Part shown: piece after piece, positions 1 to 7,062 of the stretch
How the letters are laid out: each line of letters opens with the position of its first letter
Position numbering within the stretch: position 1 is the first letter of the stretch
From: Spirochaetota bacterium
Lineage (GTDB): Bacteria; Spirochaetota; B62-G9; DRHN01
DNA: 44,560 bases
Assembly (NCBI GenBank): GCA_016934265.1
Contig: JAFGTF010000121.1
Location: 1-44,560, forward strand
Direction: 5' to 3'
Translations under genes and position numbers: made by a program
Notes under the pieces: model-generated
Databases searched by the model: none
Told to the model about the DNA's origin: nothing
What the model saw: the letters and a program-made list of their open reading frames with translations, nothing else

Positions 1-293
1 GCAGACTGTACCGCAAGCTCCCTCAATCGATGAAGGATCGAGTGTACCTCCTGCAGCGACCCCTCGGCCGTCTGGATAAACGAAATACTGTCAAGCGCGT
101 TCTGCTGCGCCTGCTTCATCCCCCGAATCTGGGACCTCAGTGTTTCGGAAACGGCCAGTCCGGAAGCATCATCACCAGCCCTGTTAATACGCAAACCGGA
201 AGAAAGCTTCTCGATAGACTTGGAGAGATCTCTCCCGGTCTTCGAGAGCACCCGGTTCGCGAACACAGCGGACATGTTATGGTTAATGATCAT
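1..293 (-). CDS. flaB: Flagellin FlaB, partial (N-terminal 97 codons)
   Basis: The minus strand from ATG at 293 encodes a flagellin N-terminal D0/D1 region and runs off the window at base 1, so the C-terminus is missing. It begins [14 protein letters not shown] and contains the family core [20 protein letters not shown] and [14 protein letters not shown]-like helices. There is no signal peptide, as expected for spirochaetal FlaB core proteins, which are exported by the flagellar type III system and polymerise in the periplasmic filament. A strong purine-rich Shine-Dalgarno (GGAGGGAGGAG) lies just upstream. It is the third and most downstream of three flagellin genes in the same direction. Family assignment is certain; which FlaB paralogue it is cannot be said. 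Confidence 0.95.
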   Translation of the reverse strand, partial: MIINHNMSAVFANRVLSKTGRDLSKSIEKLSSGLRINRAGDDASGLAVSETLRSQIRGMKQAQQNALDSISFIQTAEGSLQEVHSILHRLRELAVQS

Positions 294-294
294 A

Positions 295-373
295 CTATCT
301 CCTCCCTCCGTAGAGATTCGGCAGCCGGAATTTCCCTTTCCGGCCTATGCAGCGCGGTACGAACCGGAGATAG
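295..373 (-). promoter_or_regulatory. flaB leader with GGA-loop hairpin and SD-sequestering pairing
   Basis: Read on the minus strand, a 7-bp stem GCCGGAA/TTCCGGC (324-344) presents the loop AGGGAAA, which contains the GGA that CsrA proteins bind in hairpin loops. It ends about 30 nt before the start codon at 293. An outer perfect 8-bp inverted repeat, CTATCTCC (366-373) with GGAGATAG (295-302), encloses the hairpin and would pair with the Shine-Dalgarno region next to the start. The pairings are seen in the sequence. Translational control by CsrA is inferred from the known CsrA/FliW/flagellin circuit. Confidence 0.5.
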
Positions 374-463
374 GCACCGATCACGGCACTCCTTCTTCCC
401 GCACAGCAACGCCCCTCTCCCTAAAAGGGGTTACCGCCCTTCGTATGATCCACCGATGTAACA

Positions 464-482
464 GGCCGATATTGTATCGGCC
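464..482 (-). terminator. Hairpin downstream of middle flagellin (possible terminator)
   Basis: A perfect 8-bp inverted repeat GGCCGATA/TATCGGCC with a 3-nt loop lies about 60 nt after the stop codon of the flagellin ending at 543. No T-run follows on either strand, so it may instead protect or separate transcripts of the two flagellin genes. Confidence 0.3.
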
Positions 483-542
483 GATGCAATCACATGATGC
501 CGACTGGATCAGGCTCTTGTACCACCCCCAAGATACCGGAAA

Positions 543-1397
543 TCAGATGAGAAGCTGCAGTACCGATTGCGGCTTCAGGTTGGCCTGAGCCAGCATCGCA
601 GTTCCGCTCTGTACCAGTATCGTGTTCTTTACGAATTCAACCATCTGCTCAGCCATATCGGTATCGCGAATCAGCGACTCCGCGGCCTGGATGTTCTCCG
701 CACCGACCAGCACTCCCTTCACGGACATCTCGAACCGGTTCTGGTACGCACCAAGATCGGCCCTCTGACGCGACACCCGCTTCAGCGCCTCATCGACCAC
801 ACCGATCGTGCTGTTCGCAGAACCCGGCGTGGAAAGGGAAACCGACCTTCCCTCGAACTTCAGGCTCAGCGCATCAGCCGTCATGGTGCCGATGTAGGCT
901 TTCTCTCTCTGGTCCATGTTTGCGCCGACGTGAAACCACATCGACGCGGTGGGAGTTCCTCCCTCCGAGGGGTTGGCGAATGCACCGGTAAGCATGTTGT
1001 AGCCGTTGAACTGCGCGTGAGATGCGACCCTGTTGACCTCGTCGACAAGCTGTGATACCTCCACCTGGATCTGCATTCGATCCTCCATGGTATAGATCCC
1101 GTTCGCAGATTGAACCGAAAGCTCACGGATTCTGTGGAGGATGTCGTGTATCTCCTGGAGATATCCCTCGGTCGTCTGGATAAAGCTTATGGCGTTCTCG
1201 ATGTTCCTCGCCGCCTGCTTCAGTCCCCTGATCTGAGATCGCATCTTCTCGGAAACGGCAAGCCCCGATGCGTCGTCACCCGCCCTCGTGATTCGTTCAC
1301 CGGATGAGAGCTTCGCAATGTCCTTGTCCACGTCCAAGGATTTGAATTTCAAAATCCTGTTGGCGTAGATGGCGCTCATGTTGTGGTTGATAATCAT
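543..1397 (-). CDS. flaB: Flagellin FlaB
   Basis: A complete flagellin of 284 residues, a normal FlaB length. The start is placed at ATG 1397 because the protein then begins [18 protein letters not shown], and GGAGGG lies 8-10 nt upstream; the open frame extends 25 codons further without family similarity. The N-terminal helices carry [18 protein letters not shown] and the C-terminus ends in [20 protein letters not shown], the coiled D0 segments that pack the filament core. The short middle (about residues 140-190) is the variable surface segment. There is no signal peptide, consistent with type III export into the periplasmic flagellum. It lies between two other flagellin genes with its own leader and ribosome-binding site. 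Confidence 0.96.
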   Translation of the reverse strand: MIINHNMSAIYANRILKFKSLDVDKDIAKLSSGERITRAGDDASGLAVSEKMRSQIRGLKQAARNIENAISFIQTTEGYLQEIHDILHRIRELSVQSANGIYTMEDRMQIQVEVSQLVDEVNRVASHAQFNGYNMLTGAFANPSEGGTPTASMWFHVGANMDQREKAYIGTMTADALSLKFEGRSVSLSTPGSANSTIGVVDEALKRVSRQRADLGAYQNRFEMSVKGVLVGAENIQAAESLIRDTDMAEQMVEFVKNTILVQSGTAMLAQANLKPQSVLQLLI

Positions 1398-1463
1398 AAA
1401 GGTACCCTCCTTGACTGTTCCCGTGCCTCCCTGCACGGGGTTTTTTCCAAGGTTTTCTCCTTG
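1398..1463 (-). promoter_or_regulatory. Flagellin leader with hexaloop GGA hairpin (CsrA-site-like)
   Basis: On the minus strand a perfect 7-bp stem CCCGTGC/GCACGGG (1420-1439) carries the hexaloop AGGGAG, which fits the ANGGAN loop of high-affinity CsrA/RsmE sites. It ends 22 nt before the start codon. Upstream, CAAGG-AGAAAA-CCTTG (1448-1463) forms a second stem. Its CCTTG arm is also complementary to CAAGG at the Shine-Dalgarno (TCAAGGAGGG), so the two pairings could alternate. Read on the plus strand the same hairpin is followed by six T, so it could also stop antisense transcription. Confidence 0.5.
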
Positions 1464-1589
1464 AAGCTGCATGACTTAAAGGGACGACGATTACTTAGAT
1501 GCGCGCGTTCTGTTCATCCCCTTCACCGCGTTTCCCGCTCGAGACGAAAAACACAGGCATACCGCTTTAAGACCAGCAACTAAAATTAA

Positions 1590-1617
1590 GCCCCGTACGG
1601 GGCACCCCTTCCGGGGC
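1590..1617 (-). terminator. Tandem GC hairpins after upstream flagellin
   Basis: Two adjacent short GC-rich hairpins, CCCCTTCCGGGG and GCCCCGTACGGGGC, lie about 130-155 nt past the stop of the flagellin ending at 1747. On the minus strand they are followed by TTAATTTTA. They are plausible as a transcript end between the two flagellin genes, although the U-tract is interrupted. Confidence 0.45.
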
Positions 1618-1746
1618 GTAAAATAAGCTGCTGGCAGACGTTCCATCAAGGAGGAGGGTGGATTTTCTCTCTGTCAAAGATCGTTGAACCGAACGTACTA
1701 CTCCTCGCCCGGTTCGTTACTGCCGCCTGTTGCCGCAGCGTATCCG

Positions 1747-2607
1747 TTAACGAAACAACTGGAGTACGTTCTGCGGCATTATGTTCGCCTGGGCGAGCAT
1801 CGCGGTACCGGACTGGACCAGGATCTGGTTCTTCGTGAACTCGACCATCTGCTCCGCGATGTCCGTATCCCTGATCCGCGATTCGGCGGCCTGCATGTTC
1901 TCGTATCCGGACATCAATCCCTTCGTCGCATACTCGAGCCGTGTCTGATAGGCCCCGAGGTCCGCACGCTGCTTCGAAACCTCCGTCAGGGCCTGGTCGA
2001 CGACGCCGATCACGCGGTTCGCCTCTTCCGGCGTCTGGATCGTCACCGTCTTCCCAGTGGACGGCTCCTTCATCTTGAGCCCCACCGCAGTCATGGTACC
2101 GATATACACCTGCTCCCGCTGGTCCATGTTTGCACCGATATGGAACCACATCGATGCAGCGGGGGTATTCTCGCCGGTCGGTCTCGCAAATCTCCCAGTG
2201 AGCATGTTCATTCCATTGAACTGCGCATGGGAGGCGACCCTTTCGATTTCATCCACGAGCTGGGAGACCTCGACCTGAATCTGCATCCTGTCCTCCTCGG
2301 TATAGATACCGTTCGAAGACTGTACCGCAAGCTCGCGTATTCGCTGCAGAATATCCTGGATCTCCTGCAGGTACCCTTCCGACGTCTGGATGAAGGATAT
2401 GCCGTCCTCGGCATTCTGGGCGGCCCGCCGCATCCCTCGTATCTGCGACCGCATCTTCTCGGACACCGCAAGACCCGAGGCGTCGTCACCGGCCCTGTTG
2501 ATCCTCATGCCGGATGCGAGCTTCTCGATGTCCTTGTTGATTGCCCAGTCGTTGAACTTGTTGATACGGTGGGCGAAAATCGCACTGATATTGTGGTTGA
2601 TGATCAT
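1747..2607 (-). CDS. flaB: Flagellin FlaB
   Basis: A complete flagellin of 286 residues. The start is set at ATG 2607 ([18 protein letters not shown]), preceded by AAGGAGGAAGAG; an in-frame extension of ten codons upstream is not flagellin-like. It has the N-terminal core [18 protein letters not shown], a variable middle, and the C-terminal core [19 protein letters not shown]. It is highly similar to its downstream neighbour over the D0/D1 regions, so the array arose by duplication. The product is a structural subunit of the periplasmic filament, secreted without a signal peptide. It is the most upstream flagellin of the array and has a leader unlike the other two (see 2608-3074). Confidence 0.96.
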   Translation of the reverse strand: MIINHNISAIFAHRINKFNDWAINKDIEKLASGMRINRAGDDASGLAVSEKMRSQIRGMRRAAQNAEDGISFIQTSEGYLQEIQDILQRIRELAVQSSNGIYTEEDRMQIQVEVSQLVDEIERVASHAQFNGMNMLTGRFARPTGENTPAASMWFHIGANMDQREQVYIGTMTAVGLKMKEPSTGKTVTIQTPEEANRVIGVVDQALTEVSKQRADLGAYQTRLEYATKGLMSGYENMQAAESRIRDTDIAEQMVEFTKNQILVQSGTAMLAQANIMPQNVLQLFR

Positions 2608-2662
2608 CTCTTCCTCCTTGAATTTGGATGACGGCAATTCAAGTCCTACGGACTTGAATTGC
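2608..2662 (-). promoter_or_regulatory. Hairpin competing with the flagellin Shine-Dalgarno
   Basis: On the minus strand GCAATTCAAGTCC/GGACTTGAATTGC (2634-2662) forms a perfect 13-bp stem with a 3-nt loop, ten nt before the ribosome-binding region. The 8-mer AATTCAAG occurs in the 5' arm (2653-2660) and again overlapping the Shine-Dalgarno (2617-2624). Its complement CTTGAATT occurs once (2636-2643). The single complement can therefore pair either within the hairpin or with the Shine-Dalgarno, which is the layout of a translational switch. The sequence is direct evidence; the switch is inferred. Confidence 0.45.
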
Positions 2663-2982
2663 TTATGAGTTTACGTTTTCACGTAAACTCAAAGGGCCTG
2701 TACGGATATAATCCGAATAGGCTTGGCAGTTCGAATTCACAGACTTCGAACTACAGGCTTTAGCATCGGCCCCACAAGCCGAAACCACGCCTTCACTGCG
2801 TAAGGTCTTATGAACCAGAAACCCGGCGGCCCTGAAGCTTTTAGCCGTAAACTTCAGACGACGGCTGCGGTCTCACAAGCAGGCTTTGGCCTTACGCGTT
2901 CGGTAAATTGGGCTCACGTTCCCCGAACGCAAACCCAACGGCAGTTTATCGGTCCTCCTGACCGAAACGGCCGTTTTCTTTC
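2634..2982. repeat. Dense mosaic of about nine stem-loops, non-coding
   Basis: Roughly 350 bases with almost no unpaired-looking sequence. Stems seen: 2634-2662 (13 bp), 2666-2691 (11 bp, loop TTTC), 2703-2715 (5 bp), 2728-2752 (8 bp), and an outer GCCTGTA/TACAGGC (2696-2702 with 2752-2758) around the last two. Further stems: 2766-2782, 2798-2807 with 2888-2897, CTGAAG/CTTCAG (2832-2857) interlocked with AGCCGT/ACGGCT (2843-2866), GCGTTCGG/CCGAACGC (2896-2930) interlocked with TTGGG/CCCAA (2908-2938), and 2950-2964 nested in 2937-2975. The last nested hairpin is followed on the plus strand by TTTTCTTTCT and looks like an intrinsic terminator. On the minus strand it would be the long flagellin leader. 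No known RNA family was recognised. Confidence 0.55.
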
Positions 2983-3031
2983 TGTAGATGTCTGAATAGG
3001 ATATAATCGTGGCGCAGAAAAATCGCGGCAT
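2873..3031 (-). CDS. Possible 52-residue basic peptide
   Basis: A short minus-strand reading frame opens at ATG 3031, directly joined to AAGGAGGTG, a full complement of the 16S rRNA 3' end. The Shine-Dalgarno-to-start spacing is only about 2 nt, which is tight. The peptide begins MPRFFCATIISYSD and becomes strongly basic (many Arg/Lys). It has no similarity to flagellin or to any family I recognise. The upstream geometry (GGA hexaloop hairpin, then Shine-Dalgarno, then ATG about 21 nt later) copies that of the flagellin leaders. It could be a leader peptide, a relic of a displaced flagellin leader, or not translated. The frame runs through several stems of the hairpin mosaic, which argues against a conserved protein. 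Confidence 0.3.
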   Translation of the reverse strand: MPRFFCATIISYSDIYRKKTAVSVRRTDKLPLGLRSGNVSPIYRTRKAKACL

Positions 3032-3032
3032 C

Positions 3033-3074
3033 ACCTCCTTGTCGATGGGCTACTGAAAACCTCCATGTTTTCAG
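3033..3074 (-). promoter_or_regulatory. GGA hexaloop hairpin plus ACAAGGAGGT, CsrA-site-like
   Basis: On the minus strand a perfect 8-bp stem CTGAAAAC/GTTTTCAG (3053-3074) presents the hexaloop ATGGAG, fitting ANGGAN. Ten nt further on comes ACAAGGAGGT (3033-3042), one base from the SELEX-type CsrA consensus ACARGGATGT and also a perfect Shine-Dalgarno. A third GGA loop, CGGTC-AGGAG-GACCG, lies at 2950-2964. The cluster lies 340-470 nt upstream of the flagellin start at 2607. Confidence 0.45.
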
Positions 3075-3240
3075 CGTGGGCCTTCTTCCCTTGGCGGAAA
3101 ATCGTTTCGAATCCCGATCCCGCACGGTGAAAAGCGGTACAAACCTCCAAAAAATAAAACAGTTTTCCTCCCTCTATCTATCGGAACAATCACTGTAGAA
3201 CTTAAACGAAATCATCCGGCACCCGCATTGTTCGGTTCGG

Positions 3241-3684
3241 TCAGAAGGTCAGCCTGGAAATACCGGTGGCATGGTTTTTTACCCTCATCCCGCCGGCTCG
3301 CTCAAGCTCCACCAGGATCACTTCCGATATCTCCCAGACCTTGATACCGGGTCGCGAACAGCCGGTACGGCTTTTACCCGCCCTGCCTGCCGAGACATGC
3401 ATATGGAGCACCGGTGCGTCCTCCTCATCCGGAAAGAGGGTCCCGATTCCGAGGATTTCGTGCATACCGTCAAGCTCGAAAAACAGCGAGGCGGACGGCT
3501 TTATTCCATCATCCTTATCCCCCACCACCATCCGCGAGCCGCGCTTCGCCCCCCCTATCAGGATGCAATACCCGGACACCACCCCTTTCTCTCTCGCAAA
3601 ACCCTCGATCACCTCCGGCACCGTTTCTCCGTCGTCGAGGCTGAGAACAAAGACCCTGCCCTGCGTTCCTTCACTGAACCGCAT
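3241..3684 (-). CDS. PPC (DUF296) domain protein
   Basis: A single-domain protein of 147 residues matching the plants-and-prokaryotes-conserved (PPC/DUF296) fold. Visible features are the N-terminal FVLSLDDGETVPEVIEGFA, the strand ILIGGAKRGSRM, and the signature LHMHVSAGR with His94 and His96, which in this family help form a bound metal site or trimer interface. Bacterial stand-alone PPC proteins are trimers of unknown role; plant relatives use the domain alongside AT-hooks, which are absent here. It lies alone between the flagellin leader region and phoU, in the same direction as both. Family membership is well supported; function is not known. Confidence 0.85.
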   Translation of the reverse strand: MRFSEGTQGRVFVLSLDDGETVPEVIEGFAREKGVVSGYCILIGGAKRGSRMVVGDKDDGIKPSASLFFELDGMHEILGIGTLFPDEEDAPVLHMHVSAGRAGKSRTGCSRPGIKVWEISEVILVELERAGGMRVKNHATGISRLTF

Positions 3685-3779
3685 ACCGCCCCCTTCACCG
3701 TCTTTTTTATTTCACGGAATATACGCCGGCAGCGGTCGAAGGGAAACGGTTTTGTAGGGCCGTGCCGGTGCGGCGAAGC

Positions 3780-3806
3780 GCCGGTTCATTCGATTCCCGA
3801 ACCGGC
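3780..3806 (-). terminator. Inverted repeat after phoU, possible terminator
   Basis: GCCGGTTC/GAACCGGC forms a perfect 8-bp stem with an 11-nt loop, about 125 nt past the phoU stop and 95 nt before the PPC gene. There is no clear U-tract. It may mark the end of the pst-phoU transcript. Confidence 0.3.
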
Positions 3807-3929
3807 AGTACTGAAAGGATTGAAAACGACGAAACCGTAAGAAACGAAGGTCCCATTGGGGTAATACAAGACAGCCGGGCTCATATTATACGGCGGACCC
3901 CATTACTCTTTGTCATACCATCGAGCAGC

Positions 3930-4592
3930 CTAATCGTTCTTCAGCTCGATGTGCTTTCCCGTGGCTGTATAGACCGCGCCCTCGCATATGTGGGTGGTAT
4001 GGTCGGCGATCCGCTCGAACCGTCGTCCCAAAAAGAGGATTGCAAGGCCCTGGTCTATCTTGTCCGGATGCGCGTGCATATACTCCACGAGCTCACCGAA
4101 GAGCGAGCGGTACAAACGGTCGACCTGCCGGTCCCGCATGCTTATTTCCCTGGCTTTATCCGTATCCAGAGTAAGGTACACGTCGAGCGAGTCGCGAAGC
4201 ATTCCGAATACGATCTCCGGCATCTTCATGAGCTCTTTCACCGGCTCGATGTAACTTTCGCCGGCGAGGTTTACCGTACATTTGGACACATGCACCGCGT
4301 TGTCCGCTATGCGCTCGAGATCGTAGCATGCCCTGACTGCGTTGAGTATTATCCTGAGGTCTTTTGCAACCGGCTGCTCCTCCGCGATGAGCACCGCACA
4401 CTTTTCGTTCAGCTCAACCTCGAGCCTGTTTATCTGCTCGTCGTTAGCTATAATAAAGCGGGCGCTTTCGACATCATGATTTCTAAACGCCTCAACCGAC
4501 TGCTCGAAAGCCTTCAGCGTGAGCGCACCCATCTCGATGATACCCTTCTGTAGCTTTTCCAGCTCTTCGAGGTAATGCCGCCGTATAGCCAT
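3930..4592 (-). CDS. phoU: Phosphate transport regulator PhoU
   Basis: At 220 residues this is a normal PhoU: two homologous three-helix bundles, each with the family motif around E-X-X-D-X-X-X-D. The first repeat reads LRIILNAVRACYDLERIADNAVHV and the second FLGRRFERIADHTTHICEGAVY. PhoU is a cytoplasmic metal-binding protein that links the Pst transporter to the PhoR kinase, signalling phosphate sufficiency. It is the last gene of the pstSCAB-phoU operon, with 12 nt separating it from pstB. A PhoB/PhoR-like pair lies 10 kb away on the other strand and is the probable partner. Confidence 0.95.
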   Translation of the reverse strand: MAIRRHYLEELEKLQKGIIEMGALTLKAFEQSVEAFRNHDVESARFIIANDEQINRLEVELNEKCAVLIAEEQPVAKDLRIILNAVRACYDLERIADNAVHVSKCTVNLAGESYIEPVKELMKMPEIVFGMLRDSLDVYLTLDTDKAREISMRDRQVDRLYRSLFGELVEYMHAHPDKIDQGLAILFLGRRFERIADHTTHICEGAVYTATGKHIELKND

Positions 4593-4604
4593 CTCTCTCC
4601 CCCT

Positions 4605-5384
4605 TTACCCGAACCTTCCTGAAATATAATCTTCGGTACGCTTGTCCCGCGGTTTTAAGAAAATCTGGTCGGTCTTTCCCATCTCGACGATCTCTCCGAT
4701 GAGGAAGAAGGCGGTAGTATCTGATATGCGGGCCGCCTGCTGCATGTTGTGCGTGACGATGACGATGGTGTACTCCTTTTTAAGCTCGTATATAAGGTCC
4801 TCGATCTTTGCCGTGGAAATGGGGTCGAGCGCCGACGTCGGCTCGTCCATCAGGATCACGTCCGGCTCCACCGCGAGCACCCGTGCGATACAGAGCCGTT
4901 GCTGCTGGCCTCCGGAGAGCCCGAGCGCGGGCTCGTGCAGCCTGTCCGACACCTCGTCCCACAGCACCGCCGCCTTCAGGCTTTTTTCGACTGTCTCGTT
5001 TAAGGCCGACTTTTTCGTTATCCCGTGCACCCTCGGTCCGTACGCGATATTGTCGTAAACGCTCATGGGAAATGGGTTCGGCTTCTGAAAAACCATACCG
5101 ATCCGCTTCCTGAGCTCGGTGACGTCGTATTCCTTGTAGATATTAATACCGTCGTAAAACACGTCTCCCTCGACCTTTGCGATCGGAACGAGGTCGTTCA
5201 TCCGGTTTATCGTCTTCAGAAACGAGGATTTCCCGCATCCGGACGGTCCGATAAAAGCCGTGACCCGGTTCTTGAAGATATCGATACTGATCTCCTTCAA
5301 AGCGTGAAGGCCGCCGTAGTACAGATTCAGATTTTCGGTCCTAAGCTTCAGGTCATTCATCCGTTCTGTTTCTTCCACCGCCAT
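4605..5384 (-). CDS. pstB: Phosphate ABC transporter ATP-binding protein PstB
   Basis: The ATPase of the high-affinity phosphate importer (259 residues, full length). It has Walker A GPSGCGKS (46-53), the Q-loop in [13 protein letters not shown], the signature LSGGQQQR (156-163), Walker B VILMDEP with Asp180-Glu181, and the switch His in [13 protein letters not shown]. The KPNPFPMS segment after the Q-loop is characteristic of PstB. A second in-frame ATG eight codons in (MNDLKLR) is an alternative start. It is coupled to pstA upstream (19-nt gap) and phoU downstream (12 nt). Confidence 0.97.
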   Translation of the reverse strand: MAVEETERMNDLKLRTENLNLYYGGLHALKEISIDIFKNRVTAFIGPSGCGKSSFLKTINRMNDLVPIAKVEGDVFYDGINIYKEYDVTELRKRIGMVFQKPNPFPMSVYDNIAYGPRVHGITKKSALNETVEKSLKAAVLWDEVSDRLHEPALGLSGGQQQRLCIARVLAVEPDVILMDEPTSALDPISTAKIEDLIYELKKEYTIVIVTHNMQQAARISDTTAFFLIGEIVEMGKTDQIFLKPRDKRTEDYISGRFG

Positions 5385-5403
5385 ATGATTTTTCCTCGGT
5401 ATA

Positions 5404-7059
5404 TTATATCTTCGATCCCGACATCTTCGCCATCCTGCCCACGAGCCTGTTCGTCGTAAAGTTCACGATAAGTATCACCACTATCAGGATCGTACCCGTA
5501 GCGAACGCCCGCTCGAAAGAAAGCCCCTCCTTCACCAGTATATAGAGGTGTACGGAGAGTGTCCGCGCGGAGGAGGAGAGGTCCTTCACCATCCGGTAAT
5601 CCGTTCCCATTGTAAAGAGGAGTGCGGCGGTCTCGCCGATCGCCCTTCCTATTGCGAGAATCACTCCGGTCAAGATACCGGGTGTTGCGGGAGGAAGGAC
5701 CGAACGGACGATTGTCTGCCATTTCGTGGCGCCGAGCGCGAGGCTTCCCTCCCTGTAGGAAACGGGTACCGCTTTGACAGCCTCCTCGGACGCGCGTACG
5801 ATCGTCGGGAGTATCATCATCGTGATCGTCAGCGTCCCGGAAAGAAGCCCGATCCCAAGCTTGAGGATGCTCACGAAGAAAAGAAACCCGAACAAGCCGA
5901 AAATAATCGAAGGAATGCCTGCCAGGGTTTCGGTTCCAAACCGGAGTATTTTTACGAGTCTTCCCTGCTTCGCGTACTCCGTAAGAAAGATCGCCGCCAT
6001 GACACCGATGGGCGTCGAAAAAAGAAGGGTCAGGAGTATCATATAGATGGTATTGACTATCACGGTCGATACGCCCCCAACCACCCCCGCCCTTTTCGGC
6101 GGTTTAACGAAGAAGCTCGGGGTGATGTTCGCCTTCACGATCCTCCGTTCCAGTTTGACCATCCTGTCTTTAATATTCATCGCATCCTGATACCTGCAGA
6201 ACCCGACGGCACCCGGTGTCTTTTCCAGCATCTTTGAGAGATTTTCAAAATCTTTCACGGTGACGACCGGATCGACTTTCTCCCCGTTAAGCGCGTATTC
6301 CTCGAACTCTTTCGTAAGGGGGTCGTTTTCCGGGTACCCCACCACCCGAATCGGAAGGTCCACGCCTCCCACATCGCGCCAGTTTCGTGTATTTCCCATG
6401 AACACGTCCGCAAGCTGGCTTTCATTGAGATATCGAAGCTTCACGTTGTTCCGTATCTCGAGCACCTCGCGGTTTGCCACGACCGCTATGGTACGTACAA
6501 CGACGACCTTCACTTTTTTCCCGTGAATCCGTTCGAGACCTTTTAAGGAGATATAGCCTATAGAGCCCTTCATGGACGCTACATTTTCTATTATCTCCTC
6601 GTCCGTATCAATAAACTTTATGCCGTCGCCGTAGGCCGCATCCCGCACCACGGAATAACGGAACGCATCACCGACCGCGGAATCACGGCGAAGGGCGTAC
6701 GTCCGTACCTTCATATCCTGCTCAGAGACGAGCCCCCAGTTCGTAGTCGCGCCCATGAAGAGAGACCGGAGCTCTTCCGCCGTGAGGTCGGTCACCTTTA
6801 CCCCTTTGTGGACGATCACACTCACAGGGATATCGTGTCTTTCCCCCATCATGACGGTTTCGGAACCCTTCGAGATGACTTTATATTCGGTCCGCACGTC
6901 TGATACGAACCCCCTGACGAGTATGTACCCGATGATGGAAAGGAGAATACCTATCGTAATAACGGCGGCGGCCCAGAGCATTCCTTTCGCGACCCGTTCC
7001 TTGTTTCGCACCTTCCTTGTGTTCCAGCTGACGTTTTTTTTTCTCACCCGCTGTCCCAC
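5404..7059 (-). CDS. pstA: Phosphate permease PstA with duplicated PstS-like periplasmic insert
   Basis: The C-terminal half (from about residue 328) is a normal PstA permease with about five membrane helices and the coupling EAA loop [21 protein letters not shown]. The protein has 551 residues instead of about 280-300. After the first membrane helix (about 26-50) lies an insert of about 270 residues with two tandem copies of a segment that resembles the second lobe of PstS. Copy 1 is about 78-186 ([17 protein letters not shown]) and copy 2 about 189-305 ([20 protein letters not shown]); both end in a G-X-[IV]-G-[YF] motif. The PstS residues SGTR that hold phosphate are absent in both ([10 protein letters not shown] and [11 protein letters not shown]). 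The start is GTG 7059, 3 nt after the pstC stop. The duplication is seen; a docking or sensing role is inference. Confidence 0.93.
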   Translation of the reverse strand: MGQRVRKKNVSWNTRKVRNKERVAKGMLWAAAVITIGILLSIIGYILVRGFVSDVRTEYKVISKGSETVMMGERHDIPVSVIVHKGVKVTDLTAEELRSLFMGATTNWGLVSEQDMKVRTYALRRDSAVGDAFRYSVVRDAAYGDGIKFIDTDEEIIENVASMKGSIGYISLKGLERIHGKKVKVVVVRTIAVVANREVLEIRNNVKLRYLNESQLADVFMGNTRNWRDVGGVDLPIRVVGYPENDPLTKEFEEYALNGEKVDPVVTVKDFENLSKMLEKTPGAVGFCRYQDAMNIKDRMVKLERRIVKANITPSFFVKPPKRAGVVGGVSTVIVNTIYMILLTLLFSTPIGVMAAIFLTEYAKQGRLVKILRFGTETLAGIPSIIFGLFGFLFFVSILKLGIGLLSGTLTITMMILPTIVRASEEAVKAVPVSYREGSLALGATKWQTIVRSVLPPATPGILTGVILAIGRAIGETAALLFTMGTDYRMVKDLSSSARTLSVHLYILVKEGLSFERAFATGTILIVVILIVNFTTNRLVGRMAKMSGSKI

Positions 7060-7062
7060 ACC

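Noticed and set aside
2706-2711. TATAAT on the plus strand as a promoter for an RNA through the hairpin region
   Set aside because: No acceptable -35 lies 16-18 bp upstream, and the hexamer sits in the small hairpin CGGAT/ATCCG.
2946-2953. ACCGATAA on the minus strand as a sigma-28 -10 box for the flagellin
   Set aside because: No TAAA element occurs at the required 15-bp spacing, and the bases form part of the hairpin mosaic.
3018-3041. Plus-strand GCGGCATCACCTCCTT, resembling the 3' end of 16S rRNA
   Set aside because: The match is limited to the anti-Shine-Dalgarno tail and lacks three bases; nothing upstream resembles 16S. It is explained by a strong Shine-Dalgarno on the minus strand.
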